Notes: generated from the letters alone by a model not told the origin. Positions 1 to 6,136 are shown, counted from the stretch's first letter. The stretch is DNA of 8,158 bases from CAZTME01 sp964614795 (GCA_964614795.1 CAZTME010000050.1:1-8158), one strand, 5' to 3'. Program-made: numbers and translations.

Positions 1-1
1 A

Positions 2-352
2 ATGTTGGAAATTGAAAGAGGTTTGGAAAGTGGTGCCTATGATAAATACACAAAATACGAGCGCTTAATGTTGGAAAAAGAACAGGGACGTTTGGAAAGA
101 TTCTTCAATGGAATTAGAGATATGAAGGGTATTCCAGATGCGTTGTTTATCATTGATGTTAAAAGAGAAAAAAATGCGGTTAAAGAAGCAAATACCAATA
201 ATGTTTTCACTATCGGTTTAGTGGATAGTAATAGCAATCCGGATGAAGTGGATGTGCCAATTCCCGCCAATGATGACGGTCAAAAAAGTGTGGAATTAAT
301 TGCCAAGGCGGTGATTGCCGGTTATGTTGCCGGTAAACAAGCGGTTGCATAG
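2..352 (+). CDS. rpsB: 30S ribosomal protein S2, C-terminal part (5' end outside window)
   Basis: This is the C-terminal half of ribosomal protein S2, a component of the 30S subunit that binds late in assembly on the back of the head-body junction and helps recruit S1 in many bacteria. The first Met visible here is internal, because the reading frame is open to the left edge. Family signatures are clear: the K-x-E-x-x-x-L-E-(K/R)-E stretch, the GIRDMKGIPDALFIIDVKRE segment, an AVKEA helix, the VDSNSNPDEVD turn and the PANDDGQKS element. The protein then ends in a short Ala/Gly-rich tail. tsf follows 43 bases later, the usual rpsB-tsf order, so the two are probably co-transcribed. The family assignment is secure; only the N-terminus is missing. 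Confidence 0.97.
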   Translation: MLEIERGLESGAYDKYTKYERLMLEKEQGRLERFFNGIRDMKGIPDALFIIDVKREKNAVKEANTNNVFTIGLVDSNSNPDEVDVPIPANDDGQKSVELIAKAVIAGYVAGKQAVA

Positions 353-395
353 CCATTAGTTTGTCTTTTTAGTAGTATTTTCTGGGAGAAGACTT

Positions 396-854
396 ATGAC
401 ATTTTCTGCAAATGATGTGAAAGTTTTACGCGAAAAAACCGGAGCCGGCATGATGGATTGCAAAAAGGCTTTGGATGAGGCTGGCGGTGATATGGTCAAA
501 GCGGAAGCACTGGTGCAAGCGCGTGGTTTGGCCAAAGCCGAAAAAAAAGCGGATAGAGAAACGAAAGAAGGTTTTGTGGCCAGTTATGTGCACACGACCG
601 GCAAAGTTGGTGTTTTAGTTGAATTACTTTGCGAAACAGATTTTGTCGGCAGAAATGATGAATTTCGCGCCCTGGCAAGAGATATTGCCATGCAAGTGGC
701 GGCCATGAACCCGGCGGACAATGCGGAATTATTGACGCAACCTTACATCAAGGACGGTTCGCAAACAGTCGAATCTCTCATCAAGCAACTTTCCGGCAAA
801 ATTGGCGAGCATATCACCCTGGGTCGCTTCGTGCGCTTGGCGGTGGGGGAGTAA
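396..854 (+). CDS. tsf: Elongation factor Ts, short form (152 aa)
   Basis: EF-Ts is the guanine-nucleotide exchange factor that recycles EF-Tu-GDP to EF-Tu-GTP in translation elongation. Residues 1-45 form the UBA-like N-terminal domain with the hallmark LREKTGAGMMDCKKAL (11-26). The TDFVGRNDEF motif (81-90) is the EF-Tu-contacting element, corresponding to the TDF motif that inserts into the EF-Tu G domain. The end (QPYIKD...SGKIGEHITLGRFVRLAVGE) matches the normal C-terminal signature. At 152 residues it is about half the length of the E. coli protein (283) and shorter than the Thermus form (about 196), so the second core subdomain and the coiled coil appear to be absent. A purine-rich GGGAG site (384-388) lies 7 bases before the ATG. 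The usual pyrH-frr partners do not follow. Confidence 0.96.
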   Translation: MTFSANDVKVLREKTGAGMMDCKKALDEAGGDMVKAEALVQARGLAKAEKKADRETKEGFVASYVHTTGKVGVLVELLCETDFVGRNDEFRALARDIAMQVAAMNPADNAELLTQPYIKDGSQTVESLIKQLSGKIGEHITLGRFVRLAVGE

Positions 855-903
855 TTCGTTGCTTTTTAAACAATAAAAATTAGAAAAATAAATCACTCTT
901 TAG

Positions 904-926
904 TAGACTTATCGCACAATAAGAGT
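904..926 (+). repeat. Intergenic repeat copy 1
   Basis: This is a member of the window's intergenic repeat family, lying 50 bases after the tsf stop. It reads TAGACTTATCGCACAATAAG followed by AGT. The arms CTTAT (908-912) and ATAAG (919-923) can pair around CGCACA. At the position where most copies have a G-T wobble pair it has a Watson-Crick A-T pair (911/920). An alternative wider pairing joins ACTCTT (895-900) with AAGAGT (921-926). Confidence 0.6.
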
Positions 927-928
927 TC

Positions 929-955
929 AACTGCTTTGGAAAATCAGTTTTTATT
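929..955 (+). terminator. Weak terminator-like hairpin after tsf
   Basis: AACTG (929-933) and CAGTT (945-949) are inverted repeats separated by 11 bases, and the second arm runs into a T-rich stretch (948-952, then ATTT). This resembles a factor-independent terminator for rpsB-tsf, but the stem is only five pairs. It could instead end nothing and simply be AT-rich spacer. Confidence 0.3.
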
Positions 956-976
956 TAAATTATGTGACAAGTTTAA

Positions 977-985
977 TGATACGAT
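977..985 (+). promoter_or_regulatory. Extended -10 just before the 993 gene
   Basis: TG-A-TACGAT matches the extended -10 pattern TGn-TAnnnT and ends seven bases before the GTG start at 993. Transcription would begin at or within a base or two of the start codon, giving a leaderless message, which fits the absence of a Shine-Dalgarno sequence. No clear -35 is visible, and extended -10 promoters often lack one. Confidence 0.4.
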
Positions 986-992
986 TTAAATT

Positions 993-1358
993 GTGAGTTT
1001 AAATTCTCAAGAATCATATCGAATTCCTTTTCTTAATTTCATAGAAAGAAATTATTGGTCACACTTGGATAAAAAGCGACAAGTTTGGTTGAAGAGGTTT
1101 GATATTGAGCTGAAAAATGCTTCAAATCAGGGCGTTTTATCTAGTGAACTTATGCAGTTGGCTCCATTAGTGAGATACTTCATGGTTTCATTTAATCAAG
1201 AGCTTGCTCGTTCAAACATGGCATTGTCAATTATTTTTCAATTTGTGAGCAGATTTCAACGGCTGTGCGAAGATTTTAAACTTGAGCAGTTAGGTTTTTC
1301 CGTAGAAGAATTTCGAAAAATTATTGTCCATGAACATCTGGCAAATAAGAGAATGTAA
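993..1358 (+). CDS. Hypothetical helical cytoplasmic protein, 121 aa
   Basis: This gene was not recognised. The only usable start is GTG at 993: an in-frame TAA sits at 987-989, and the next Met is deep inside the protein. The product has no signal peptide or membrane segment and looks all-helical. It is rich in aromatic and basic residues near the N-terminus (FIERNYWSHLDKKRQVWLKRF, about residues 16-36) and again in the middle (RYFMVSF, about 61-67; FQFVSRFQRL, about 82-91). The C-terminal helix ends in basic residues. The aromatic/basic pattern could suit binding of nucleic acid or a partner protein, but that is only inference. It ends seven bases before the convergent queA stop, which is tight enough that the two transcripts must overlap. 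Sustained amphipathic composition over 121 codons supports a real gene. Confidence 0.7.
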   Translation: MSLNSQESYRIPFLNFIERNYWSHLDKKRQVWLKRFDIELKNASNQGVLSSELMQLAPLVRYFMVSFNQELARSNMALSIIFQFVSRFQRLCEDFKLEQLGFSVEEFRKIIVHEHLANKRM

Positions 1359-1365
1359 CTTTTAT

Positions 1366-2505
1366 TTACCCGACAAACATTGCATCTCCAAATGAAAAAA
1401 ATCTATATTTTTCTTGAATGGCTTCCTGGTAGGCTTTGCCGACGCTAGATTCTAAGAAAGTGGTGAATGGTGCCGGAGTGTTTGGTTGTGAGACAAAGGC
1501 GCTAACAAGCAAGAGTAGGCTGGTTTTTGGTAAATGAAAGTTGGTGATTAGTCCTGATACTATCTTGTACTGATAGGGAGGAAAAATAAAAATATCGGTT
1601 GAGCCTGTTTGAGGTTGAAGTTGCCAAATGGGCTTTGTGAGTTTATCGTTATTAAGCGAGATTTGTTCTTGGGCGCAATATTCTAAAACTCTGGTGGTAG
1701 TGGTGCCAACCGCAATAATTCTTCGACCATCAATTAAAGCTTGATTAATTCTTTGAGCGGTTTTTTCTGAAAGACTGAAATCTTCAGTGTGCAATTTACC
1801 TTGTTCAAAATGAGTTTTTTTAAGTGGAGCAAAAGTGCCTAAGCCAACGTGAAGGGTAATTTCTTCAATTTGCACTCCCATTTTTCTTAATTTCTCATCT
1901 AATTCTGGTGTAAAGTGAAGACCGGCGGTGGGGGCGGCAACCGAGCCGGTGTTTTTGGCAAATTGAGTTTGATACACCGCTCGCCAATATTCTTCGGGTG
2001 AATTATGGGTATTGGGAATATATGGGGGTAGGGGAGTGTGACCTGATTTTTCTATTCTAACATAAAATTGTTCAATACTTAAATTAAACTTGATAATGAA
2101 AGTAAAATCATCTCGCAACCCTTTTGAAATATCGCCCGAAAAATCACCATCAAAAAGCAGTCGGTTGGGTGTTTTCACGCCCGGTTTGAGCAAACACTCC
2201 CAAATATTTTCGTTGGCATTAATTAACCTGTTTAATAATATTTCCACACGACCGCCGGTGTTTTTGTGAGCGAACAAGCGAGCGGGAATAACTTTACTGT
2301 TGTTTCGAACCAATATGTCGCCGGGTTTGAGTAATGTTGGCAAATCGTAGAAACGATAGTGCTTGATTTCACCACTCACTTTATTTAAATGAAGTAGTCT
2401 GGAGTGATCTCGTGGCTGGGCGGGTTTGGAGGCGATGAGTGCTTTGGGAAGTTGGTAATCTAGGTAAGAAAGATTGGGTTCTTGCGGATTGAAGCTGTCT
2501 GACAT
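1366..2505 (-). CDS. queA: S-adenosylmethionine:tRNA ribosyltransferase-isomerase
   Basis: QueA transfers and isomerises the ribosyl group of S-adenosylmethionine onto 7-aminomethyl-7-deazaguanine (preQ1) at tRNA position 34, making epoxyqueuosine. It is the step after Tgt. Family signatures run end to end: the N-terminal LDYQLPKALIA..P..PRDHSRLL block (15-38), NNSKVIPARL (68-77), GSVAAPTAGLHFT (187-199), HVGLGTFAPL (219-228), AVGTTTTRVLE (265-275), GSTDIFIFPPYQYK (301-314), LITNFHLPKTSLLLLVSAF (319-337) and the closing GDAMFV (373-378). At 379 residues it is slightly longer than the usual 340-355, partly from a short N-terminal extension. The ATG has no Shine-Dalgarno sequence; an extended -10 lies directly upstream. 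It is divergent from tgt, its pathway partner, and convergent with the 993 gene. Confidence 0.97.
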   Translation of the reverse strand: MSDSFNPQEPNLSYLDYQLPKALIASKPAQPRDHSRLLHLNKVSGEIKHYRFYDLPTLLKPGDILVRNNSKVIPARLFAHKNTGGRVEILLNRLINANENIWECLLKPGVKTPNRLLFDGDFSGDISKGLRDDFTFIIKFNLSIEQFYVRIEKSGHTPLPPYIPNTHNSPEEYWRAVYQTQFAKNTGSVAAPTAGLHFTPELDEKLRKMGVQIEEITLHVGLGTFAPLKKTHFEQGKLHTEDFSLSEKTAQRINQALIDGRRIIAVGTTTTRVLEYCAQEQISLNNDKLTKPIWQLQPQTGSTDIFIFPPYQYKIVSGLITNFHLPKTSLLLLVSAFVSQPNTPAPFTTFLESSVGKAYQEAIQEKYRFFSFGDAMFVG

Positions 2506-2512
2506 GGTGAGT

Positions 2513-2521
2513 ATTATCCCA
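2513..2521 (-). promoter_or_regulatory. Extended -10 promoter of queA
   Basis: On the minus strand the sequence reads TG-G-GATAAT, a good extended -10, and it ends seven bases before the queA ATG. The predicted start of transcription falls on or next to the A of the start codon, so the mRNA would be leaderless. This agrees with the lack of any purine-rich ribosome-binding site upstream of this ATG. No convincing -35 was found. Confidence 0.45.
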
Positions 2522-2591
2522 CAATGTTGATTGATATTTGCCGATTAATTTAGTTGCGGGAAAAAAATCTCCTATTCTTTCCATATAGTAA

Positions 2592-2600
2592 TGGTATCAT
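2592..2600 (+). promoter_or_regulatory. Extended -10 promoter of tgt
   Basis: TG-G-TATCAT fits an extended -10 and ends nine bases before the tgt ATG, leaving a predicted leader of only two or three bases. TATAGT at 2584-2589 is an alternative -10 that would give a leader of about 14 bases. No Shine-Dalgarno sequence is present. The two divergent promoters, for queA and tgt, lie about 70 bp apart, so one bound regulator could affect both. Confidence 0.4.
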
Positions 2601-2609
2601 CAATTAATC

Positions 2610-3779
2610 ATGCAGGAAAACAACACTTTTCAATTTGAATTAATCAAAACCAAAGGAGCGGCAAGGGCGGGAATAATTTCAACTCCTCACGGAAAAGTGG
2701 AAACACCAATTTTCATGCCGGTTGGTACTTTAGCCAGTGTCAAGGCTTTAGATATGCAAGATGTAGAAATGACTCAGGCGCAAATTCAGTTGGCAAACAC
2801 TTATCATTTATATTTAAGGCCTGGAGAAAAAATTGTCGCACAAGCTGGAGGCTTACATCGTTTTTCCGGTTGGAAAAAACCAATTTTAACAGATAGCGGG
2901 GGTTTTCAAGTTTGGTCATTGGCGCAAAATCGAAGAGAGTGGGGTAAGTTGGCAAAAGTGGACGAAAATGGAGTTGAGTTTAAGTCTCACCTGGATGGAT
3001 CAAAACATTTTTTTACTCCGGAAAAAGCGATTCAAATTCAACAAGATTTGGGTGCCGATATCATCATGGCTTTTGATGAAGCGATGAGCGACACTATTTC
3101 TTTAGAAGAGGGTAGGGCCTCACTGACAAGAACGGCTCGTTGGGCGGAAAGATCTTTGAAGACGTGGGAGGATCGTGGCCGCCGCTCGTCGCAAAATAAC
3201 TATCAAGCTCTTTTTGGCATCATTCAAGGTGCCAAACACCGCGAATTAAGAGAGGCGGCGGCCGCGTACATCACATCGCTTCCTTTTGATGGCATCGCTC
3301 TGGGTGGAGAAACAATCGGCTACAACATGCCGGCCAGCATTGAAGTTATGGGTTGGCTGGAACCCACTTTGCCAAAAAACAAACCTCGTTATGCTATGGG
3401 ATTGGGTCGCGAGCCTCAAGACATTATCGATGCTGTCCTAGCCGGTTTTGATATGTTTGATTGTGTTGGACCCACTCGCTTGGCAAGAAATGGCGCACTT
3501 TTTATTGGTGAAGTGGACTTTTCAGCCTCAACTCCTCAATTCAGATCTTTTTCCGGTCAAACCAGAATCAACATTGGTCGTAGTGAATTTGCCACTCAAT
3601 TTGAACCAATCAGCACTCACTGTGATTGTCATACCTGCTCAAATGGCTACTCATTAGCTTACCTACATCATCTCTATAAAACTCAAGAATTAAGTTATTA
3701 TCGTTTAGCATCTATTCATAATGTGCGCACCATGATCCGTACCGCTTCTCAATTGCGCAACTGGATTTTGGGAGATTAG
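2610..3779 (+). CDS. tgt: Queuine/preQ1 tRNA-guanine transglycosylase
   Basis: Tgt exchanges guanine-34 of tRNAs with GUN anticodons (Asp, Asn, His, Tyr) for preQ1. The 389 residues cover the whole TIM-barrel enzyme. Visible motifs are PIFMPVGTLASVKAL (33-47), LANTYHLYLRPG (61-72), LTDSGGFQ (93-100; Asp95 is the general acid/base), MAFDE (153-157; Asp156 binds the base), FGIIQG (202-207), ALGGE (230-234) and MFDCVGPTRLARNGALF (282-298; Asp284 is the nucleophile). The zinc site is Cys338, Cys340 and Cys343 in CDCHTC, plus His370 in SIHN. All catalytic and metal residues are present, so an active enzyme is expected. The bacterial substrate is normally preQ1 and the product is then used by QueA, encoded divergently. 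Roughly 3160-3400 is visibly more GC-rich than the rest of the gene. Confidence 0.97.
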   Translation: MQENNTFQFELIKTKGAARAGIISTPHGKVETPIFMPVGTLASVKALDMQDVEMTQAQIQLANTYHLYLRPGEKIVAQAGGLHRFSGWKKPILTDSGGFQVWSLAQNRREWGKLAKVDENGVEFKSHLDGSKHFFTPEKAIQIQQDLGADIIMAFDEAMSDTISLEEGRASLTRTARWAERSLKTWEDRGRRSSQNNYQALFGIIQGAKHRELREAAAAYITSLPFDGIALGGETIGYNMPASIEVMGWLEPTLPKNKPRYAMGLGREPQDIIDAVLAGFDMFDCVGPTRLARNGALFIGEVDFSASTPQFRSFSGQTRINIGRSEFATQFEPISTHCDCHTCSNGYSLAYLHHLYKTQELSYYRLASIHNVRTMIRTASQLRNWILGD

Positions 3780-3796
3780 GTTTGTCGCGCAATCAG
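3777..3796 (+). repeat. Intergenic repeat copy 2, overlapping the tgt stop
   Basis: The sequence TAGGTTTGTCGCGCAATCAG begins with the tgt TAG stop codon itself. It shares TTGTCGCGCAAT with copy 6, which likewise begins on a stop codon. Its own hairpin potential is weak because the outer arm is not kept. Confidence 0.6.
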
Positions 3797-3893
3797 ATCC
3801 TGACTTAAAAAGAATTATGTTACTATTGAGCGAAAAGAGGAAATAATAAAAACTTCAGTCGCACCTTGCCAGTATTACTGCTTTTTGACACAA

Positions 3894-3927
3894 TAGACTT
3901 GTCGCGCGATAAGTCTAATATTTTTTT
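3894..3927 (+). terminator. Repeat copy 3: best palindrome, with a T-run
   Basis: Bases 3894-3917 form a 24-bp palindrome (left arm TAGACTTGTC, loop GCGC, right arm GATAAGTCTA). The only non-Watson-Crick position is a G-T pair (3901/3910), which would be a G-U wobble in RNA. A run of seven Ts follows at 3921-3927, giving a standard factor-independent terminator for tgt, about 115 bases after its stop. This copy best shows what the repeat family can do. The reverse orientation has no comparable T-run. Confidence 0.65.
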
Positions 3928-3944
3928 GCATAACGGAATCCTGA

Positions 3945-3961
3945 TTACTTTGATAAAGTAA
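3945..3961. repeat. Short perfect hairpin TTACTTT/AAAGTAA
   Basis: This is a seven-pair perfect inverted repeat with a three-base loop (GAT), followed on the plus strand by CCTTATTGTTATTG. It may be a second weak terminator behind tgt or an operator. No function can be assigned from sequence. Confidence 0.35.
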
Positions 3962-3969
3962 CCTTATTG

Positions 3970-3982
3970 TTATTGTGCGATA
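3970..3982 (-). repeat. Intergenic repeat copy 4 (partial)
   Basis: Read on the minus strand this is TATCGCACAATAA, identical over 13 bases to the core of copy 1 (910-922). The outer TAGACT arm is absent. It overlaps the proposed -35 of the next gene. Confidence 0.5.
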
Positions 3983-4001
3983 TGTTTAACATATATATCT
4001 T
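3973..4001 (+). promoter_or_regulatory. Possible promoter of the LytR_C gene
   Basis: TTGTGC (3973-3978) and TATCTT (3996-4001) are separated by 17 bases, with a very AT-rich ATATATAT stretch between. A start near 4008 would give a leader of about 35 bases. The -35 lies inside repeat copy 4. The hexamers are only moderate matches, so this is tentative. Confidence 0.3.
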
Positions 4002-4015
4002 TATTGTAACTTCAA

Positions 4016-4032
4016 TTAACTAAAGTAGTTAA
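4016..4032 (+). promoter_or_regulatory. Dyad directly before the LytR_C gene
   Basis: TTAACTA (4016-4022) and TAGTTAA (4026-4032) form a perfect seven-pair inverted repeat around AAG, ending 10 bases before the ATG at 4043. It could be an operator overlapping the transcript start, or a leader hairpin affecting translation. No Shine-Dalgarno sequence is visible here, which makes a structural role plausible but unproven. Confidence 0.35.
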
Positions 4033-4042
4033 GCCACTTGTA

Positions 4043-5185
4043 ATGTCTCAATTTCTTAAGATGAAAAAATCATTTCGACACAAGCACCAGTTGCGAAATA
4101 GTTCCAAGTTTCAAGTAAAGAAATTTTTTTCAACTTTGATTTTTATTTCTCTTACTATAGTTTTGATTTTTTCTTTACTTGGTTATTTTTTATATCGCAC
4201 TGTTTTTCCACTTTTATTTTTGCCGGAAAAAGATGATTTGACCTTAATCTTATTTGAGAGCAGTTCCTCAAGTGATGTGAGTCTAAATAATTCTCAATTG
4301 AACAATCTTTGGTGGCTTTTTATTCAAAGACCTCATCCGCAATCATCTTTAATTATTCCTTTAGAATTATCAAATAACTCCTCCATTGATTTGGGTTTAG
4401 AGCCATCAATCGAGTTGAAAAATTTATATACAAAATCTGATAATCTGGAACTCTCAACGATATTTAATGCCGATAATCGTTTAGATGCAATTAATTTATT
4501 CTCACAAGCCTTGGGTTTAGTTGTTACCAATATTTTGATTTTGGAAAAACCTGATAATTTACCAGAATTTACGGCCGATCAAGCAAAAGGGTGGATTAAC
4601 AATCAGTTTTTTCAACTGTTTTTTCGAGGAATAAAAAACGGGACGTTTGATCAAAACTTACTTTCATTATTAATCGCATCACAACAGGTTGCAGTTCAAA
4701 ATACAGTTAATGAAGCATCAAGTTTGTTTTCATTGTTGGATAAACAAGATGTAATCTTAATCCCAAAGATAGATTCTCAAGCAAAATGTTCGGTTGCAGT
4801 CTTAAACGCAACTAAATTAAATGGTTTGGCCGGCAGAATGAGTACTTTATTGGAGAGAAGTGGGGCGGAAGTAATTAGGATTGATGGCACTAATTTGTTG
4901 CAATTACTTAATTTTTCTCAAAGTCAGGAAGAAAATTCGGAAAATAACGATCAATTAAATTCTTATCTTTTATCAAATGATGATTCAACTAAAATTTTAA
5001 TTTCTCCAAATTCAGAACAGGCTTGTCAGGGGGTTGTTAAGGCGTTAAATCGAATTTTTTCTACTAATGAAGTTAGAATGGAAGAAGAATTGCCTTCACG
5101 CTATCGAGCGGAAATGGTAATCGTTTTGAATGAAAACTTGCTTGAGGAAGGAGTATTTAATCTCAAACTCACAGAGGAGGAGTAG
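4043..5185 (+). CDS. Membrane-anchored protein with LytR_C-like C-terminal domain
   Basis: The 380-residue protein starts with a basic cytoplasmic segment (residues 1-28), has one membrane anchor (about 29-52, preceded by KK) and then a long extracytoplasmic part. Residues about 248-365 resemble the LytR_C domain: CSVAVLNATKLNGLAGRMSTLLERSGAEV, a variable loop, KILISPNSEQACQGVVKAL and a closing MVIVLN strand. The middle part (about 60-245) occupies the place where LytR-CpsA-Psr proteins carry their phosphotransferase domain. The expected conserved Arg/Asp motifs are not visible, so it may be a degenerate relative or an unrelated domain. Envelope or cell-wall polymer function is inferred from the domain and topology. 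The start is uncertain: ATG at 4043 gives the full form, while ATG at 4061 removes six residues. Neither has a clear ribosome-binding site. Confidence 0.75.
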   Translation: MSQFLKMKKSFRHKHQLRNSSKFQVKKFFSTLIFISLTIVLIFSLLGYFLYRTVFPLLFLPEKDDLTLILFESSSSSDVSLNNSQLNNLWWLFIQRPHPQSSLIIPLELSNNSSIDLGLEPSIELKNLYTKSDNLELSTIFNADNRLDAINLFSQALGLVVTNILILEKPDNLPEFTADQAKGWINNQFFQLFFRGIKNGTFDQNLLSLLIASQQVAVQNTVNEASSLFSLLDKQDVILIPKIDSQAKCSVAVLNATKLNGLAGRMSTLLERSGAEVIRIDGTNLLQLLNFSQSQEENSENNDQLNSYLLSNDDSTKILISPNSEQACQGVVKALNRIFSTNEVRMEEELPSRYRAEMVIVLNENLLEEGVFNLKLTEEE

Positions 5186-5198
5186 GGTAATTTTTTTT

Positions 5199-5222
5199 TA
5201 GACTTGTTGCGCAATAAAAAAA
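5199..5222 (+). repeat. Intergenic repeat copy 5, flanked by T and A runs
   Basis: This copy lies 14 bases after the LytR_C stop. It reads TAGACTTGTTGCGCAATAA and has nine Ts immediately before (5191-5199) and seven As at its end (5216-5222). The inner stem TTGTT/AATAA around GCGC keeps the G-T wobble. It changes the pair next to the loop from C-G (copy 3) to T-A on both sides. The T and A runs may extend the structure. There is no T-run on the 3' side, so it is not a textbook terminator on the plus strand. Confidence 0.6.
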
Positions 5223-5226
5223 TGAA

Positions 5227-5346
5227 TTAACATGATATGTATTTTGGAACATTTTCAAGGCGCTTGCGACCGATAGTAGTCAAAGCTAGTTGAGCGAGAA
5301 AACAACTTAAGAAAATGACCAAAAGATGAGCAAATGAATCTTGTTG
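5227..5346 (-). other. Open frame without a start codon, possible gene fossil
   Basis: Between the LytR_C and TPR genes, one minus-strand frame is open for 39 codons between TGA (5347-5349) and TAA (5227-5229). It would encode a hydrophobic stretch LLVIFLSCFLAQLALTTI followed by GRKRLENVPK, i.e. a membrane segment with a basic flank. There is no ATG or ribosome-binding site. The segment is less AT-rich than the neighbouring spacers. It could be the tail of a lost membrane-protein gene or chance. Confidence 0.2.
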
Positions 5347-5348
5347 TC

Positions 5349-5365
5349 ATTGCGCGACAAGTCTA
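5349..5365 (-). repeat. Intergenic repeat copy 6, overlapping the TPR gene stop
   Basis: On the minus strand it reads TAGACTTGTCGCGCAAT, and its first three bases are the TAG stop of the TPR gene. It is identical to the consensus through the core and then loses the right arm. The overlap with a stop codon repeats the arrangement seen at tgt. Confidence 0.65.
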
Positions 5366-6136
5366 TTGAAGTCTGTCAATATCCTCCGAGGTGTAATGTT
5401 CACGCCCATAACTTGATTCTTGTTCCTCTATTTCTTCAGCATTATCATCTAAATCTTTAATTATGTTATCTCCGGAATCTTCTTCCAAGAGTAGCAAAGT
5501 TGATTCTTGTTCTTCTCCCAAAGCATTAACTATGGTTAAAGGAAAAGAGTTGTTATCTTGATTTGCCGGACTACGGTGTATTTCACGAATGAATACTTGG
5601 CAATAATTTGTATCCAGATTATAAATGATGCATTCATACTTATTACCTGTTTGCATAAGTTGAAGTAGGCGAAAAGAGACGTCATCCGGCAAAGAACCAA
5701 TATAAATGCCATTGAGAGTTTCAACGGAAATGAAGCGTTTTTTTGGCTTGAGGATACATTCTTGTCCACTACTCAATTCTTGAAGAACTTGTTTCCCAGC
5801 CAATCGGTGCAATTCGCAAATTTTTGATACACCAGGTTCTTCGATAAATTGCGTTCTGGAAAATTGCAATGGCTTTATGGTCTCATTTTTTTCTATGCAA
5901 GCCAATTGTTTTTTAGCGATTGGGTTGGTTGCATCAAGCTTAATTACCTCTAAAAACTCTATTTTCGCTTCTTGTGTTTTTCCTTGTTGAAGTAACGCCA
6001 TGCCCAACCTGTTGCGAGCGGAAGTATCTTGACTGTTTATTGTGACAATTTGTTGATTGGCTTCAATAGCTTGACTCCAATCGCCATTTTTGGCCGCTTG
6101 TATTGCCAGAGCTCGAAGATCTGTTAAACTTCCCAT
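5363..6136 (-). CDS. TPR-repeat protein with C-terminal small beta domain and acidic tail
   Basis: The 257-residue soluble protein has two tetratricopeptide repeats at the N-terminus (about residues 4-37, DLRALAIQAAKNGDWSQAIEANQQIVTIN; and 38-71, DTSARNRLGMALLQQGKTQEAKIEFLEVIKLD). A linker follows, then a compact domain at about 104-188. Its ISVETLNGIYIGSLPDDVSFRLLQLMQTGNKYECII pattern resembles a HIRAN-like 'identity of position, exposes GxLP' fold, but this is pattern memory, not a search. The tail (about 208-257) is strongly acidic. TPRs mediate protein-protein contacts; no enzymatic site is seen. The ATG is well supported by AAGGAAG (plus-strand positions 6143-6149) six bases upstream. 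The gene ends on repeat copy 6 and is divergent from yebC. Confidence 0.8.
   Translation of the reverse strand: MGSLTDLRALAIQAAKNGDWSQAIEANQQIVTINSQDTSARNRLGMALLQQGKTQEAKIEFLEVIKLDATNPIAKKQLACIEKNETIKPLQFSRTQFIEEPGVSKICELHRLAGKQVLQELSSGQECILKPKKRFISVETLNGIYIGSLPDDVSFRLLQLMQTGNKYECIIYNLDTNYCQVFIREIHRSPANQDNNSFPLTIVNALGEEQESTLLLLEEDSGDNIIKDLDDNAEEIEEQESSYGREHYTSEDIDRLQ

Noticed and set aside
357..379. TAGTTTGTC in the rpsB-tsf spacer as another repeat copy
   Set aside because: Only the left arm resembles the family and the GCGC core is replaced by T-rich sequence, so the match is too weak.
2381..2584. A 67-codon minus-strand frame overlapping the queA start
   Set aside because: It is out of frame with well-conserved QueA N-terminal residues, and its product shows no recognisable features.
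3448..3657. A 69-codon plus-strand frame inside tgt
   Set aside because: It overlaps the catalytic and zinc motifs of tgt in another frame and has no ribosome-binding site, so it is a shadow ORF.
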